The notes below the pieces were generated by a model, which was not told where the DNA came from, did no database searches, and saw only the letters and a program-made list of their open reading frames with translations. A program made the position numbers and the translations under genes. A stretch of DNA of 43,066 nt from Methanocorpusculum sp. (lineage in GTDB: Archaea > Halobacteriota > Methanomicrobia > Methanomicrobiales > Methanocorpusculaceae): contig DALTVX010000100.1 in assembly GCA_029987395.1 (NCBI GenBank), positions 1 through 43,066 on the forward strand. The letters run 5' to 3'. This document shows, piece by piece, positions 16,839-24,098 of the stretch. Each line of letters opens with the position of its first letter. Positions within the stretch are counted from its first letter, which is position 1.

Positions 16839-19008
16839 TAAAAATATGTATGTGACCTGTGAAGAGGCGAGGGATCCGAGATATCAGATGCCAAAGCAGC
16901 CGATATCAAAAGATATCACCCGGTATCTTACAGAAAAAAACATCCAGCTCTACACGCATCAGGCGGAAACCTTTGATCAAGTTTCAACAGGAAAAAATGT
17001 AATTTTAACCACATCTACCGCATCAGGAAAGACACTTGCCTACACTCTTCCGGTTTTGGAACGACTTGCCAAAGATCCTGATGCGACGGCAGTGTTCATT
17101 TATCCGACCAAGGCACTCACACGTGACCAGTTGATTTTTTTAAAAGAGATCGATGCAGTTCTTCATGCAAAAACCAAACCTGAAATCTATGATGGCGATA
17201 CCAAACCGGAGCTTCGTTCTAAGATCCGCGCAGAGTCTCGACTCATTCTCACAAACATGTATGAGCTTCATCATATCCTTGCCTGGCGGGCAAAATGGGG
17301 CGATTTCTGGACAAATCTTTCGTTTGTGATAATCGATGAAGCACACAGATATCGAGGGATTTTTGGATCCAACACTGCACTTCTCATACGAAGACTCCGG
17401 CGTATATGTAATTTTTATGACGCTGACCCACAGTTTATTCTTTCATCAGCAACCTTAGGTGAAGCGGATTCGTTTGCAGAAAAACTGACAGGGTTGCCAT
17501 TCATTGAAGTCAGTAATGACGGTTCCCCACATGCAAAAAGAACATTCAGGATCTATTCTCCTGAAAACAAAAGCAGTACCAAAGCTGCCGCAGAAATGAT
17601 CAATGCTCAGATAAATGCCGGCATGCAGACCTTATGTTTCACTCGCTCGAGAAATGCCGCAGAAATAACCGCTTTACGATGCAACGAAGAGCACCCGACC
17701 GGAAACATTGCCTCATATCGTGGAGGATATCGTCCGTCTGAGCGTAAAGAGATCGAGTCGGGTCTGAAAAACGGCCGCTTATCCGGTGTCATCAGCACCA
17801 ACGCTTTGGAGGTCGGGATAGATGTTGGAGGCCTTGACTCGGTTGTCATCAGCGGATTTCCTGGATCTATGGTCTCTTTTTATCAGCAGGCGGGACGCGC
17901 CGGGAGAAATGGACAGAACGCACTCATCACATTCATTGCCGGGCAAAATCCTATCGATCAGTACTATGCCAGAAACCCGGAGGCCTTTTTCAGCGCACCC
18001 AATGAACTGATCATTCTTGGCATAGAAAATCCCTACATCCTTTCTTCTCATATCCAGTGTGCCGCAGCCGAACTTCCGTATAAGCCTGAACGGGATCGGA
18101 AATATTTTGGTGATATGGCCGCTGAAGTGATAGTCGCACTCAAAGACCAGCTTCTTGTTGCCAGTACTTCGAAAGGGTATGTCTACTGCGGCGAGAAAAA
18201 TCCAGCTCAGAACACTCCATTCTTTGGAATGATCGGAAAAACATGGAGAGTCATGTATGGAAAAAACACTCTTGAAACCATGGATGATAGCCAAGCATAC
18301 CGGGAAGCATACTCTGGCGCAATACTATTCCATCAGGGTGAACGTTATCGCGTGGAGGCCATCGAACATGAATATCATATCATTAGAGTAGGCAAAACAT
18401 CCGATCATTATTCAACCAAACCGATCTCGACAACTGAGATCTCCATCAAGTTCAAAGAAAAAACTACAAGACACAACGATCTTCTCGTAAACTTCGGCGA
18501 GGTTGTAGTCTCATCCCATATCCTTGGTTATTCCGTGATTGAATATGATCAGATCGTGGCAACACATGAACTGGATGTATCTCCGAGGAAATTTACCACG
18601 AAAGCCTGCTGGATCACGATAGATGAAGAGTGCGGTCTCAAGCCAGAGGAGTTCCCGGGTTCACTCCACGGTGTTGAACATGCCCTCATCTCTGCTATCC
18701 CGCATTATGTTATCTGTGACAGGGCCGATATCGGCGGTGTTTCCACACCATTCCATTGTGATACAGCGGCCCCCACGATATTCATCTATGACGGAGTCGA
18801 AGGAGGCATAGGTCTTGCAGAAAAAGCAATCGAACTTTTTCCAGATATCCTGTCATTTGCGAAGGATATCGTGACCGGTTGTTCATGCAAAAATGGCTGT
18901 CCCTCCTGTATCCACTCACCAAAATGTGGAAACAACAACCAACCCCTTGATAAACCCGGGACTGGTTCACTTCTTAGGTACTTGGAACGTGAATCCAAAA
19001 AAACGTAG
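16831..19008 (+). CDS. mrfA: DEAD/DEAH-box helicase with C-terminal DUF1998 zinc domain, MrfA/YprA-like
   Basis: This superfamily 2 helicase of about 725 residues has motif I LTTSTASGKTLAY, motif II IIDEAHRYRG, motif III LSSATLG and motif VI QQAGRAGRNGQ. It ends in a DUF1998 domain with a Cys cluster CSCKNGCPSCIHSPKCGNNN that should hold zinc. This is the architecture of Bacillus MrfA (YprA), a 3'-5' DNA helicase acting with the MrfB exonuclease in mitomycin-lesion repair. I take the ATG at 16831, which overlaps the mrfB stop by eight bases and has GTGAGG six bases upstream; an in-frame ATG at 16774 would overlap mrfB by 65 bases. Translation of the two is probably coupled. The lesion handled in this archaeon is unknown. 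Confidence 0.88.
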   Translation: MDDKNMYVTCEEARDPRYQMPKQPISKDITRYLTEKNIQLYTHQAETFDQVSTGKNVILTTSTASGKTLAYTLPVLERLAKDPDATAVFIYPTKALTRDQLIFLKEIDAVLHAKTKPEIYDGDTKPELRSKIRAESRLILTNMYELHHILAWRAKWGDFWTNLSFVIIDEAHRYRGIFGSNTALLIRRLRRICNFYDADPQFILSSATLGEADSFAEKLTGLPFIEVSNDGSPHAKRTFRIYSPENKSSTKAAAEMINAQINAGMQTLCFTRSRNAAEITALRCNEEHPTGNIASYRGGYRPSERKEIESGLKNGRLSGVISTNALEVGIDVGGLDSVVISGFPGSMVSFYQQAGRAGRNGQNALITFIAGQNPIDQYYARNPEAFFSAPNELIILGIENPYILSSHIQCAAAELPYKPERDRKYFGDMAAEVIVALKDQLLVASTSKGYVYCGEKNPAQNTPFFGMIGKTWRVMYGKNTLETMDDSQAYREAYSGAILFHQGERYRVEAIEHEYHIIRVGKTSDHYSTKPISTTEISIKFKEKTTRHNDLLVNFGEVVVSSHILGYSVIEYDQIVATHELDVSPRKFTTKACWITIDEECGLKPEEFPGSLHGVEHALISAIPHYVICDRADIGGVSTPFHCDTAAPTIFIYDGVEGGIGLAEKAIELFPDILSFAKDIVTGCSCKNGCPSCIHSPKCGNNNQPLDKPGTGSLLRYLERESKKT

Positions 19009-19052
19009 TCTATAAATAATCCTAATGTAAATTCTTAATATAGGTTTAAACC

Positions 19053-19346
19053 ATGAAAATCGAGAATATTGGTGTATCTTCCGCAGCATTTGTTGTGGGA
19101 GGAGTTATGAGTGTCCTGTGGGCGATCCTTGGAATACTTAAAGGTGTGCTCCTGATGTTTAATCTCCAGCTTGACATGGGATTCACACTCGGACTTGGAC
19201 TTGGCATTTTTGAAATTTTAGTCTATTTCATTGTTTATGCGATCGCAGGATTCATTCTCGGTGCACTTGCCGGAGCAATTTCTGCAGTTGCTTATAACAA
19301 ATCTGTGAAATTATTCGGCGGACTTGACATAACGCTAAAAGAATAA
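19053..19346 (+). CDS. Small two-helix membrane protein, DUF3566-like
   Basis: The 97-residue protein has a short N-terminal strand MKIENIGVSS and then two long hydrophobic segments (about residues 12-36 and 44-80), the second Gly/Ala-rich (GFILGALAGAISAVAYN). The plan of a short conserved N-terminus and two membrane helices with an A-x-Y-N ending resembles DUF3566-type membrane proteins seen in archaea and actinobacteria; I cannot confirm the family. No enzymatic motif is visible. It stands alone between mrfA and the convergent tbp gene, with a TATA-like TATAAATA about 39 bases upstream of the ATG. Confidence 0.72.
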   Translation: MKIENIGVSSAAFVVGGVMSVLWAILGILKGVLLMFNLQLDMGFTLGLGLGIFEILVYFIVYAIAGFILGALAGAISAVAYNKSVKLFGGLDITLKE

Positions 19347-19433
19347 TAAACAGATCAACTCATTTTTATCAATCAAAGAAAGCTATTTTTTGATATGGTG
19401 TAAAGCACACGGATAATATAAAGTCTATAAAGC

Positions 19434-19457
19434 AGGTATTTTCGAATTGAAATACCT
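19434..19457. other. Eight-base inverted repeat in the gap between the DUF3566-like gene and tbp
   Basis: AGGTATTT at 19434-19441 and AAATACCT at 19450-19457 form a perfect inverted repeat around eight bases, next to a second hairpin. This 154-base gap between convergent genes shows no further gene that I can support. It may aid termination from either side. Confidence 0.4.
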
Positions 19458-19478
19458 ATAAAAGAAAAATGTGTGTGA

Positions 19479-19498
19479 GATCCTTGAAAAAAAGGATC
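19479..19498 (-). terminator. Hairpin plus T-rich terminator after tbp copy 1
   Basis: GATCCTT at 19479-19485 pairs with AAGGATC at 19492-19498 around a six-base loop. Read on the minus strand it directly follows the tbp stop and is followed by a T-rich stretch down to about 19458. Confidence 0.55.
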
Positions 19499-19500
19499 GG

Positions 19501-20067
19501 TTATTTCTGATCTGCGAAGACTGCCTTAAGACTCTCTTCAAGGAAGTCAAGGCCTCTTTTAACATCATCCAGATTCTTGCCGCCGGTCAGAATGATCTTT
19601 CCGGACGAGAAGAGCAGTGCCACGATCTTTGGATCTTTGATGCGGTACACGAGACCCGGGAACTGTTCCGGCTCATACTCGATCGCTTCAAGAGAGAGGG
19701 TAGCAACCACACGGTTTAAGTTGATGAATCGGCCGATGTCGTAGGAGCAAACTATGTTGGTCACAGCGACCCTTGGGACATCCAGAACCTTGACGCCCGC
19801 TTCTTTGAGAGACGCAAGAACCTTTGAGAGACCTTCATCTAACGCAGCTTCATTTCTGATACCGGTAAGAACGACCTTGCCAGATGAGAAGATGAGCGAT
19901 GCCATTTTCGGATTATCAATACGATACACTGCACCGGGGAAACGTTTTTTATTGAGTTCGCACCCGTCAATTTTTTCAGATATCTCTGTAAGATCAATCG
20001 CTTCGGCAATTACGCCAGAGGCGACGATATTTTCAATCTTCAGAGAGGCGTATGTTTTCCCTTCCAT
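19501..20067 (-). CDS. tbp: TATA-binding protein, copy 1 (divergent)
   Basis: The protein of about 188 residues is a two-fold repeat typical of TBP: LKIENIVASG...NKKRFPGAVYRIDNPKMASLIFSSGKVVLTG in the first half and VTNIVCSYDIG...YEPEQFPGLVYRIKDPKIVALLFSSGKIILTGGK in the second. TBP binds the TATA box and recruits TFB and polymerase. I chose the ATG at 20067, not the in-frame ATG at 20085, because it gives the same eight residues before LKIEN as the other copy. A TATA-like GTATTATG also lies 29 bases upstream. Compared with copy 2, its first repeat is less standard (SGVIAEAIDL, DGCELNKKRFPG), so it may be a specialised paralogue. Confidence 0.93.
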   Translation of the reverse strand: MEGKTYASLKIENIVASGVIAEAIDLTEISEKIDGCELNKKRFPGAVYRIDNPKMASLIFSSGKVVLTGIRNEAALDEGLSKVLASLKEAGVKVLDVPRVAVTNIVCSYDIGRFINLNRVVATLSLEAIEYEPEQFPGLVYRIKDPKIVALLFSSGKIILTGGKNLDDVKRGLDFLEESLKAVFADQK

Positions 20068-20092
20068 CTTTAATAAATGGAGCATGGAGGAG

Positions 20093-20100
20093 CATAATAC
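20093..20100 (-). promoter_or_regulatory. TATA-like element for tbp copy 1
   Basis: GTATTATG on the minus strand is centred about 29 bases before the ATG at 20067 and supports that start. The rest of the gap up to 20290 holds no gene that I can see. Confidence 0.45.
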
Positions 20101-20292
20101 TTCGCGTTCGAGACAGGGCTGTTTTCGTTAAGAAAAACGGTAGATCATTACAAAGTTGGTGCAGGGAAGTGGGATTAGCAGGAGAATGAAAGCTCTCACC
20201 ATATTTTTCTTTTTATTGGATCTGAATTTTTCAAACTCGGGTTAAAACTCTTATATCATCTTGGTTCTCTCGAAAATCAGGCTTTTGCGAGG

Positions 20293-20300
20293 TATAATAT
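20293..20300 (+). promoter_or_regulatory. TATA box of marC
   Basis: TATAATAT is centred about 28 bases before the ATG at 20325, so the transcript is likely leaderless. Confidence 0.55.
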
Positions 20301-20324
20301 GCGGGAACGCTCAATACTAATTAT

Positions 20325-20960
20325 ATGCTGGAACTACTGGTGACCATAATATCGGCCGCTTTTATGCTGATCGTTATCTTGGATCCTCTTCTTTCGGTCT
20401 CTATGTTCATCAATTTGACAAGAGACCTCCAAAAAGCCGAGATGATCAGACAGGCGTTTATCGCGACCGGGGTCGCCGGTGTTCTAATGGTGACATTTTT
20501 GGTATTCAATGACCTCCTGTTCGATCTGCTTGGTATTGAGCTGGAGAGTTTCAAGGTCGCAGGGGGTATCATTCTTTTTATCCTAGGTCTGCAGATCGTT
20601 TTAGGGCTGAACATCGGAGGTTCCTCGGCTGGACATAAGAGTCTGGAGAGCAAAGACCGGATCGGTAAAAAATCCATGGCAGGTGTCATCATCGGCACGC
20701 CAATTATGTGCGGACCAGGAACGATCACCACCGTGATGATTTTAGGGGCACAGGAAGGCATCCTTCTAACGCTCGCAGCGGTAATTATTGCTCTTTTTTG
20801 TATCTGGCTGATCCTGGTCTTCTCGACTCAGATCAAGAAACTCCTTGGAGAAACCATGTTGGTGATCCTGTCCAAGATCGTAGGTCTTTTGTTGACGGCC
20901 ATCGCCGTTCACACCATCTGGACCGGGATCCTAGGTTTGATCGCCCTTTCGTTTATCTGA
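20325..20960 (+). CDS. MarC-family integral membrane protein
   Basis: The 211-residue protein has six predicted membrane segments and the MarC pattern: LDPLLSVSMFINLTRD near the N-terminus, IRQAFIATGVAGVLMV, FKVAGGIILFILGLQIVLG and a central TPIMCGPGTITTVMIL motif (usually P-x-x-x-GPG-x-I-x-T). MarC proteins occur in bacteria and archaea; their transport role is not established, and the link to antibiotic resistance has been withdrawn. It precedes the DEDD-like nuclease gene by two bases and shares its transcript. Confidence 0.9.
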   Translation: MLELLVTIISAAFMLIVILDPLLSVSMFINLTRDLQKAEMIRQAFIATGVAGVLMVTFLVFNDLLFDLLGIELESFKVAGGIILFILGLQIVLGLNIGGSSAGHKSLESKDRIGKKSMAGVIIGTPIMCGPGTITTVMILGAQEGILLTLAAVIIALFCIWLILVFSTQIKKLLGETMLVILSKIVGLLLTAIAVHTIWTGILGLIALSFI

Positions 20961-20962
20961 AC

Positions 20963-21640
20963 ATGGTGATCTTCAGCCCCGCACAGACCGAATTTCTTGT
21001 CTTTGATCTGGAGGCTTTTGTTCCTCCTCGGGATCGAATAAAACGAACCGGCGCCTCCCTCGCCGTGAATGCATTTCGCGAAGGTCACATCCTCCTTGGA
21101 GGTGTTGTGCACAGCGGACGGCCGCTCGTTGGTGAGATCGCTTTGGACTACGCGCACTACTGGATGTGGCGAGAGGGCGGCGAAAAAGAGGTGGTGACCT
21201 CGCTCTATCAGGTATTTGCCCGGATGTGGGCAAATGTCAAAAATAAAAAAATGATCCAGGCAGATCCTGTCGTCTGTGGGGTCGGGATATCGACCTTTGA
21301 CATGCCATTCCTGCTCATGAAATGTCTTCAGTTTCAGGTGGCCCCACCCGAAGAAATCTACGACACGATCGGCAAGTGCCGGGTCTTGGATCTAGCGATT
21401 GCCGGAATAGGATTTGTTTCAACCGGGAGCCCGATCCTGCATCCCTGTTCGCATAATCAGCTTGCCGATGCTCTTCTCCCGGAAAGGGAAAGAAAACCGA
21501 CCGGGAAAAAGGTGTGGGAGATGATGGATGCCAAGGAATATGAGGCAGTTGAACTGCGATGTGAAGCAGAGGTCCGGGAGATGGTGGAGATCTCAAACCG
21601 GATGCTTCTCAGCTGTCGATATCCCCGTAATACGGTTTAA
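20963..21640 (+). CDS. Predicted DEDD-type 3'-5' exonuclease-like protein
   Basis: The start is the ATG at 20963, two bases after the marC stop; a longer frame upstream only reads through marC in another frame. The product of 225 residues shows an RNase H-like exonuclease layout: FLVFDLEAFVP with D-x-E near residues 13-19, VVCGVGISTFDMPFLLMKCL near the middle (a motif II-like Asp in FDMPFL), and SHNQLADAL near the end with His and Asp. Motif III is less regular than in true DnaQ-type enzymes, so activity is uncertain. Its 3-prime end overlaps the convergent RNase HI-TrmO gene by 32 bases. Confidence 0.7.
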   Translation: MVIFSPAQTEFLVFDLEAFVPPRDRIKRTGASLAVNAFREGHILLGGVVHSGRPLVGEIALDYAHYWMWREGGEKEVVTSLYQVFARMWANVKNKKMIQADPVVCGVGISTFDMPFLLMKCLQFQVAPPEEIYDTIGKCRVLDLAIAGIGFVSTGSPILHPCSHNQLADALLPERERKPTGKKVWEMMDAKEYEAVELRCEAEVREMVEISNRMLLSCRYPRNTV

Positions 21641-22448
21641 TGTCGAGGACGGGTGTATTGTCGAGAGCCTCAAGCCCTTTCACAGTGATCACCAGATCGT
21701 TGATAGAGATGATCGTGACCAGAGTGAGAGAGATCGGGTTTGGACGGACCGGAGCACGCGTCGAGAACACGCCGCGCATCTCGCCTTTTCCGTGACCATG
21801 CGGTTGTACTTTGAGGATATCACGATCCGCACGATCGAACCAGCAGAGAATGAAGACTTTGTCCCCGGCAGAGAGACCAGAGAGACCTTCCCTATATTTT
21901 TCATAGATCGTGATCCTGCTAGGTTTATCGGTAAATATTCCTTGTTTGGGGGCATCGGCCGCTACATTGAACGGTGAGTGGACGATGCCTACTGGCATGC
22001 ACTCGATCTTTTTTGGCGCAGGGATCGTTTTGCTCGAGAGAAGATCCAGTGCATTGTTACATAACCAGTCGCATGAACCCACATAGGCATTCTCACGAGG
22101 AACGTGTGTGTATGTCACCAAAGCAAACTTCGCGGCAAGCTGCTTTGCTTTTTCGTATAACGGCAAAAGATCGGGTGAACGGACCGCATATTTCCCGCTC
22201 ATCTGAGAGATCATCAGGTTACTGTCAGAGAACACCTTGAGCTTGGTACTATTTGGGGTGCAGTATTTTCCGGCTCGGGAAAGAGCGGCGGTCATGGCCG
22301 AGTACTCGGCCACATTATTGGTTGCCCGCTCTAACGTCAGAACGTCAGATTCCAGCACCTCGTCACCCCGCAAGATCAGCCAGGCGGAGGCTGCCTTGCC
22401 AGGGTTTCCCCGGCTTGCTCCATCGGTGTAGATCGTCAACTCGTCCAT
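21609..22448 (-). CDS. RNase HI - TrmO (TsaA) fusion protein
   Basis: Two enzymes are joined in one 279-residue chain. Residues 1 to about 135 are RNase HI, with the catalytic set Asp9 (YTDGASRGNPG), Glu48 (NNVAEYSAM), Asp75 (VFSDSN) and Asp127 (RENAYVGSCDWLCNNAL). This part removes RNA from RNA-DNA hybrids. Residues about 148 to 279 are a TrmO/TsaA domain (MPVGIVHSPF, the RGVFSTRAPVRPNPISLT signature, LDNTPVLDIKPY), which in bacteria methylates N6 of t6A37 in tRNA using SAM. No stop or frameshift separates them. The gene shares a 53-base promoter region with the PEBP gene and overlaps its convergent neighbour by 32 bases. Confidence 0.9.
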   Translation of the reverse strand: MDELTIYTDGASRGNPGKAASAWLILRGDEVLESDVLTLERATNNVAEYSAMTAALSRAGKYCTPNSTKLKVFSDSNLMISQMSGKYAVRSPDLLPLYEKAKQLAAKFALVTYTHVPRENAYVGSCDWLCNNALDLLSSKTIPAPKKIECMPVGIVHSPFNVAADAPKQGIFTDKPSRITIYEKYREGLSGLSAGDKVFILCWFDRADRDILKVQPHGHGKGEMRGVFSTRAPVRPNPISLTLVTIISINDLVITVKGLEALDNTPVLDIKPYYGDIDS

Positions 22449-22471
22449 GGAATAGTAACACGACCTATACT

Positions 22472-22479
22472 TTAATTAA
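22472..22479. promoter_or_regulatory. Palindromic TATA box shared by two divergent genes
   Basis: TTAATTAA is a perfect palindrome. Its centre lies about 27 bases from the ATG at 22502 on the plus strand and about 27 from the ATG at 22448 on the minus strand. A single TBP site could thus serve both leaderless genes. Confidence 0.5.
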
Positions 22480-22501
22480 TATGCCTGTCTGAGTATAGAA
22501 T

Positions 22502-22960
22502 ATGGAAAAAATTACTATCCATGTGGGAAAACATAGTCTGACTGCGTCGAGTACGCTCAACGGCGGCAACATCTCCCCGAAGATAGATCTTCAGGGTGTG
22601 CCAAAGGACATTCAGTATGTGGCTATGATCGTACAGAACAAATCCGGTGCCGAGACCAACAAATGTATCTGGTCTATCTGGAACATTCCATCGGTCGGAT
22701 ACATTCCTCCAGGATATGAAGCAGGAGCAGCTCCGAAGTTCCCATTCCCCGCAGTCCAGGGTGTAAATGACTTTGGTGAGCATGCTTGGCATGGTCCTTC
22801 ACCGGGACTCGGCGTCATGGACCGACTTCTCTTTCAGGTATTTGGAAGGAACGAACCGCTGACCATCTCAGCAGATTCTAAAATGGATGAGGTGATCGAG
22901 GCACTCCGCGACGGAAAAACCATTGCTCACGGAAGTCTTGAAGTCACCTATCATGGTTAA
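22502..22960 (+). CDS. YbhB/YbcL-type PEBP family protein
   Basis: The 152-residue protein matches the bacterial/archaeal branch of phosphatidylethanolamine-binding proteins (Raf kinase inhibitor-like). It has LNGGNISPKIDLQGVP near the N-terminus, a shortened central region KCIWSIWNIP (normally HW-x-x-x-n-IP), the FGEHAWHGPSPGLG loop (usually G-x-x-x-Y-x-GP-x-P), and DRLLFQVFG. Binding of an anionic ligand is the family feature; the physiological role in archaea is not known. The usual D-x-D-A-P motif is replaced by MIVQNKSG, so ligand binding may differ. It is transcribed alone and followed by a T-run. Confidence 0.85.
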   Translation: MEKITIHVGKHSLTASSTLNGGNISPKIDLQGVPKDIQYVAMIVQNKSGAETNKCIWSIWNIPSVGYIPPGYEAGAAPKFPFPAVQGVNDFGEHAWHGPSPGLGVMDRLLFQVFGRNEPLTISADSKMDEVIEALRDGKTIAHGSLEVTYHG

Positions 22961-22965
22961 TCATC

Positions 22966-22979
22966 CCTTTTTTTATTCT
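22966..22979 (+). terminator. T-run terminator after the PEBP gene
   Basis: Seven T follow a CCC six bases after the stop codon, with a further pyrimidine-rich stretch, fitting an archaeal T-run terminator. Confidence 0.45.
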
Positions 22980-23033
22980 CCCTGATAGCGGTATGAGAAT
23001 ACTTTAAAAATAGAATATAAAAATGATATTGGA

Positions 23034-23603
23034 TTATTGTATTTGCAAAAGTTTCATCGCGATCAGATCCTCGTAGATCTTCTTGACCGCACGCTCTGCA
23101 TCGAGTGTTTTCTTCCCGCCGGTGATGATCAGTTTTCCCGAACCAAACAGCAATACGACCACTTTTGGGTCATCAAGCCGATAAACAAGTCCTGGAAACT
23201 GTTCGGGTTCATACTCGATCTTGTCCAGATTGAAGCTCATTGCAATTTTGTTCAGATTGATCCTATTGCCAAGATCTGCTGAGGTGACGATGTTTTGTAC
23301 GATGTATGTAGGATTATCGAGGATCTCGATCTTTAGATCCTTTAATAGCGCGACAAGATACGCCAATCCTTTGGTCAGATTCTCAAGACTTTTTGCCCCG
23401 GTCAGTACAACTTTGCCGGAACCAAATACCAAGCAGGCAATTTTTGGATCCTGTATGCGCAGAACCACCCCCGGAAAACGCTTTTTATTATATTCAGCTC
23501 CCGGAATCTGAGCAGCAAGAGACACCAGGTCCAGACTGTCATTCACCTTGGTTGATGCGACAATATTCTCAATCTTCAGTGAGTCTTCGGGAAGTTTTGA
23601 CAT
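23034..23603 (-). CDS. tbp: TATA-binding protein, copy 2 (canonical)
   Basis: The 189-residue protein has the two TBP repeats: LKIENIVASTKVNDSLDL, NKKRFPGVVLRIQDPKIACLVFGSGKVVLTG, then VQNIVTSADLG, YEPEQFPGLVYRLDDPKVVVLLFGSGKLIITGGK. These match standard euryarchaeal TBP more closely than copy 1, including FGSGK in both halves and ASTK in the first. It begins MSKLPEDS, eight residues before LKIEN. TATA-like GTTTATATG on the minus strand at 23635-23627 lies about 28 bases before the ATG, so TBP may bind its own promoter like any other. It is probably the housekeeping copy. Confidence 0.96.
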   Translation of the reverse strand: MSKLPEDSLKIENIVASTKVNDSLDLVSLAAQIPGAEYNKKRFPGVVLRIQDPKIACLVFGSGKVVLTGAKSLENLTKGLAYLVALLKDLKIEILDNPTYIVQNIVTSADLGNRINLNKIAMSFNLDKIEYEPEQFPGLVYRLDDPKVVVLLFGSGKLIITGGKKTLDAERAVKKIYEDLIAMKLLQIQ

Positions 23604-23626
23604 ATTTATAAGATATTACAGATAAG

Positions 23627-23635
23627 CATATAAAC
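23627..23635 (-). promoter_or_regulatory. TATA box of tbp copy 2
   Basis: GTTTATATG on the minus strand is centred about 28 bases before the ATG at 23603. Confidence 0.6.
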
Positions 23636-23676
23636 TCTCGTGTCATCTGCATTAAAAAAGAGTGAAGAAAATTTGT

Positions 23677-23997
23677 TTAGTCGTATTCACGCCAGGTGTG
23701 TTTACACTTAGTGCATCGGAAGAATCTGACCTCAGACTCATCTGCACTGCGCAGCTGGCGAAGCCACCACTCGGCTATGTTGTGGCCACAGTTTGGGCAT
23801 TTGACCGCAGTCGTTGGTTTGGTTCCAATATCCATGCCTTCTTCCACGATCAGGATGTCGCTTTCCTGCATGTACGCGACTTTTTTCATCTGCTCCTTAT
23901 TCTCGGCGGTGATGGTTTCGCTATATCCACATTTAGAACAGCATAACAAGCCATCCTTTGATCTCATCAGCTTCCCGCAACTTGGGCAGAACATCAT
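23677..23997 (-). CDS. Transcription factor S (TFS)
   Basis: TFS stimulates RNA cleavage by stalled archaeal RNA polymerase, like TFIIS. The protein of about 106 residues has an N-terminal zinc ribbon (MMFCPSCGKLM...CCSKCGY) and a C-terminal one (CPNCGHNIAEWWLRQLRSADESEVRFFRCTKC), whose hairpin normally carries an Asp-Glu pair; RSADESEVRFFRC fits with DE in RSADESE. I place the start at the ATG at 23997 because TFS proteins begin at MMFCP; the 23 residues upstream do not look conserved. A TATTTAA element lies 29 bases upstream of that ATG. Confidence 0.93.
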   Translation of the reverse strand: MMFCPSCGKLMRSKDGLLCCSKCGYSETITAENKEQMKKVAYMQESDILIVEEGMDIGTKPTTAVKCPNCGHNIAEWWLRQLRSADESEVRFFRCTKCKHTWREYD

Positions 23998-24022
23998 AGA
24001 ATACTCAATTGGTTTTACAAAG

Positions 24023-24029
24023 TTAAATA
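24023..24029 (-). promoter_or_regulatory. TATA-like element for TFS
   Basis: TATTTAA on the minus strand is centred 29 bases before the ATG at 23997 and lies inside the longer possible frame, supporting the shorter start. Confidence 0.5.
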
Positions 24030-24098
24030 CCCTTATGAAATCTTCAGGTTCGTCTAGCAAACCCATTTATCTGACCGGTTCTAATTAATAAGAATTAC

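Noticed and set aside
19347..19500. A small RNA gene between the DUF3566-like gene and tbp
   Set aside because: Two hairpins and AT-rich boxes are present, but one hairpin is best read as the tbp terminator and nothing else supports a separate transcript.
20708..20962. An upstream extension of the DEDD-like nuclease inside marC
   Set aside because: That stretch is marC read in another frame, rich in Arg and His and without motif; the ATG two bases after the marC stop fits better.
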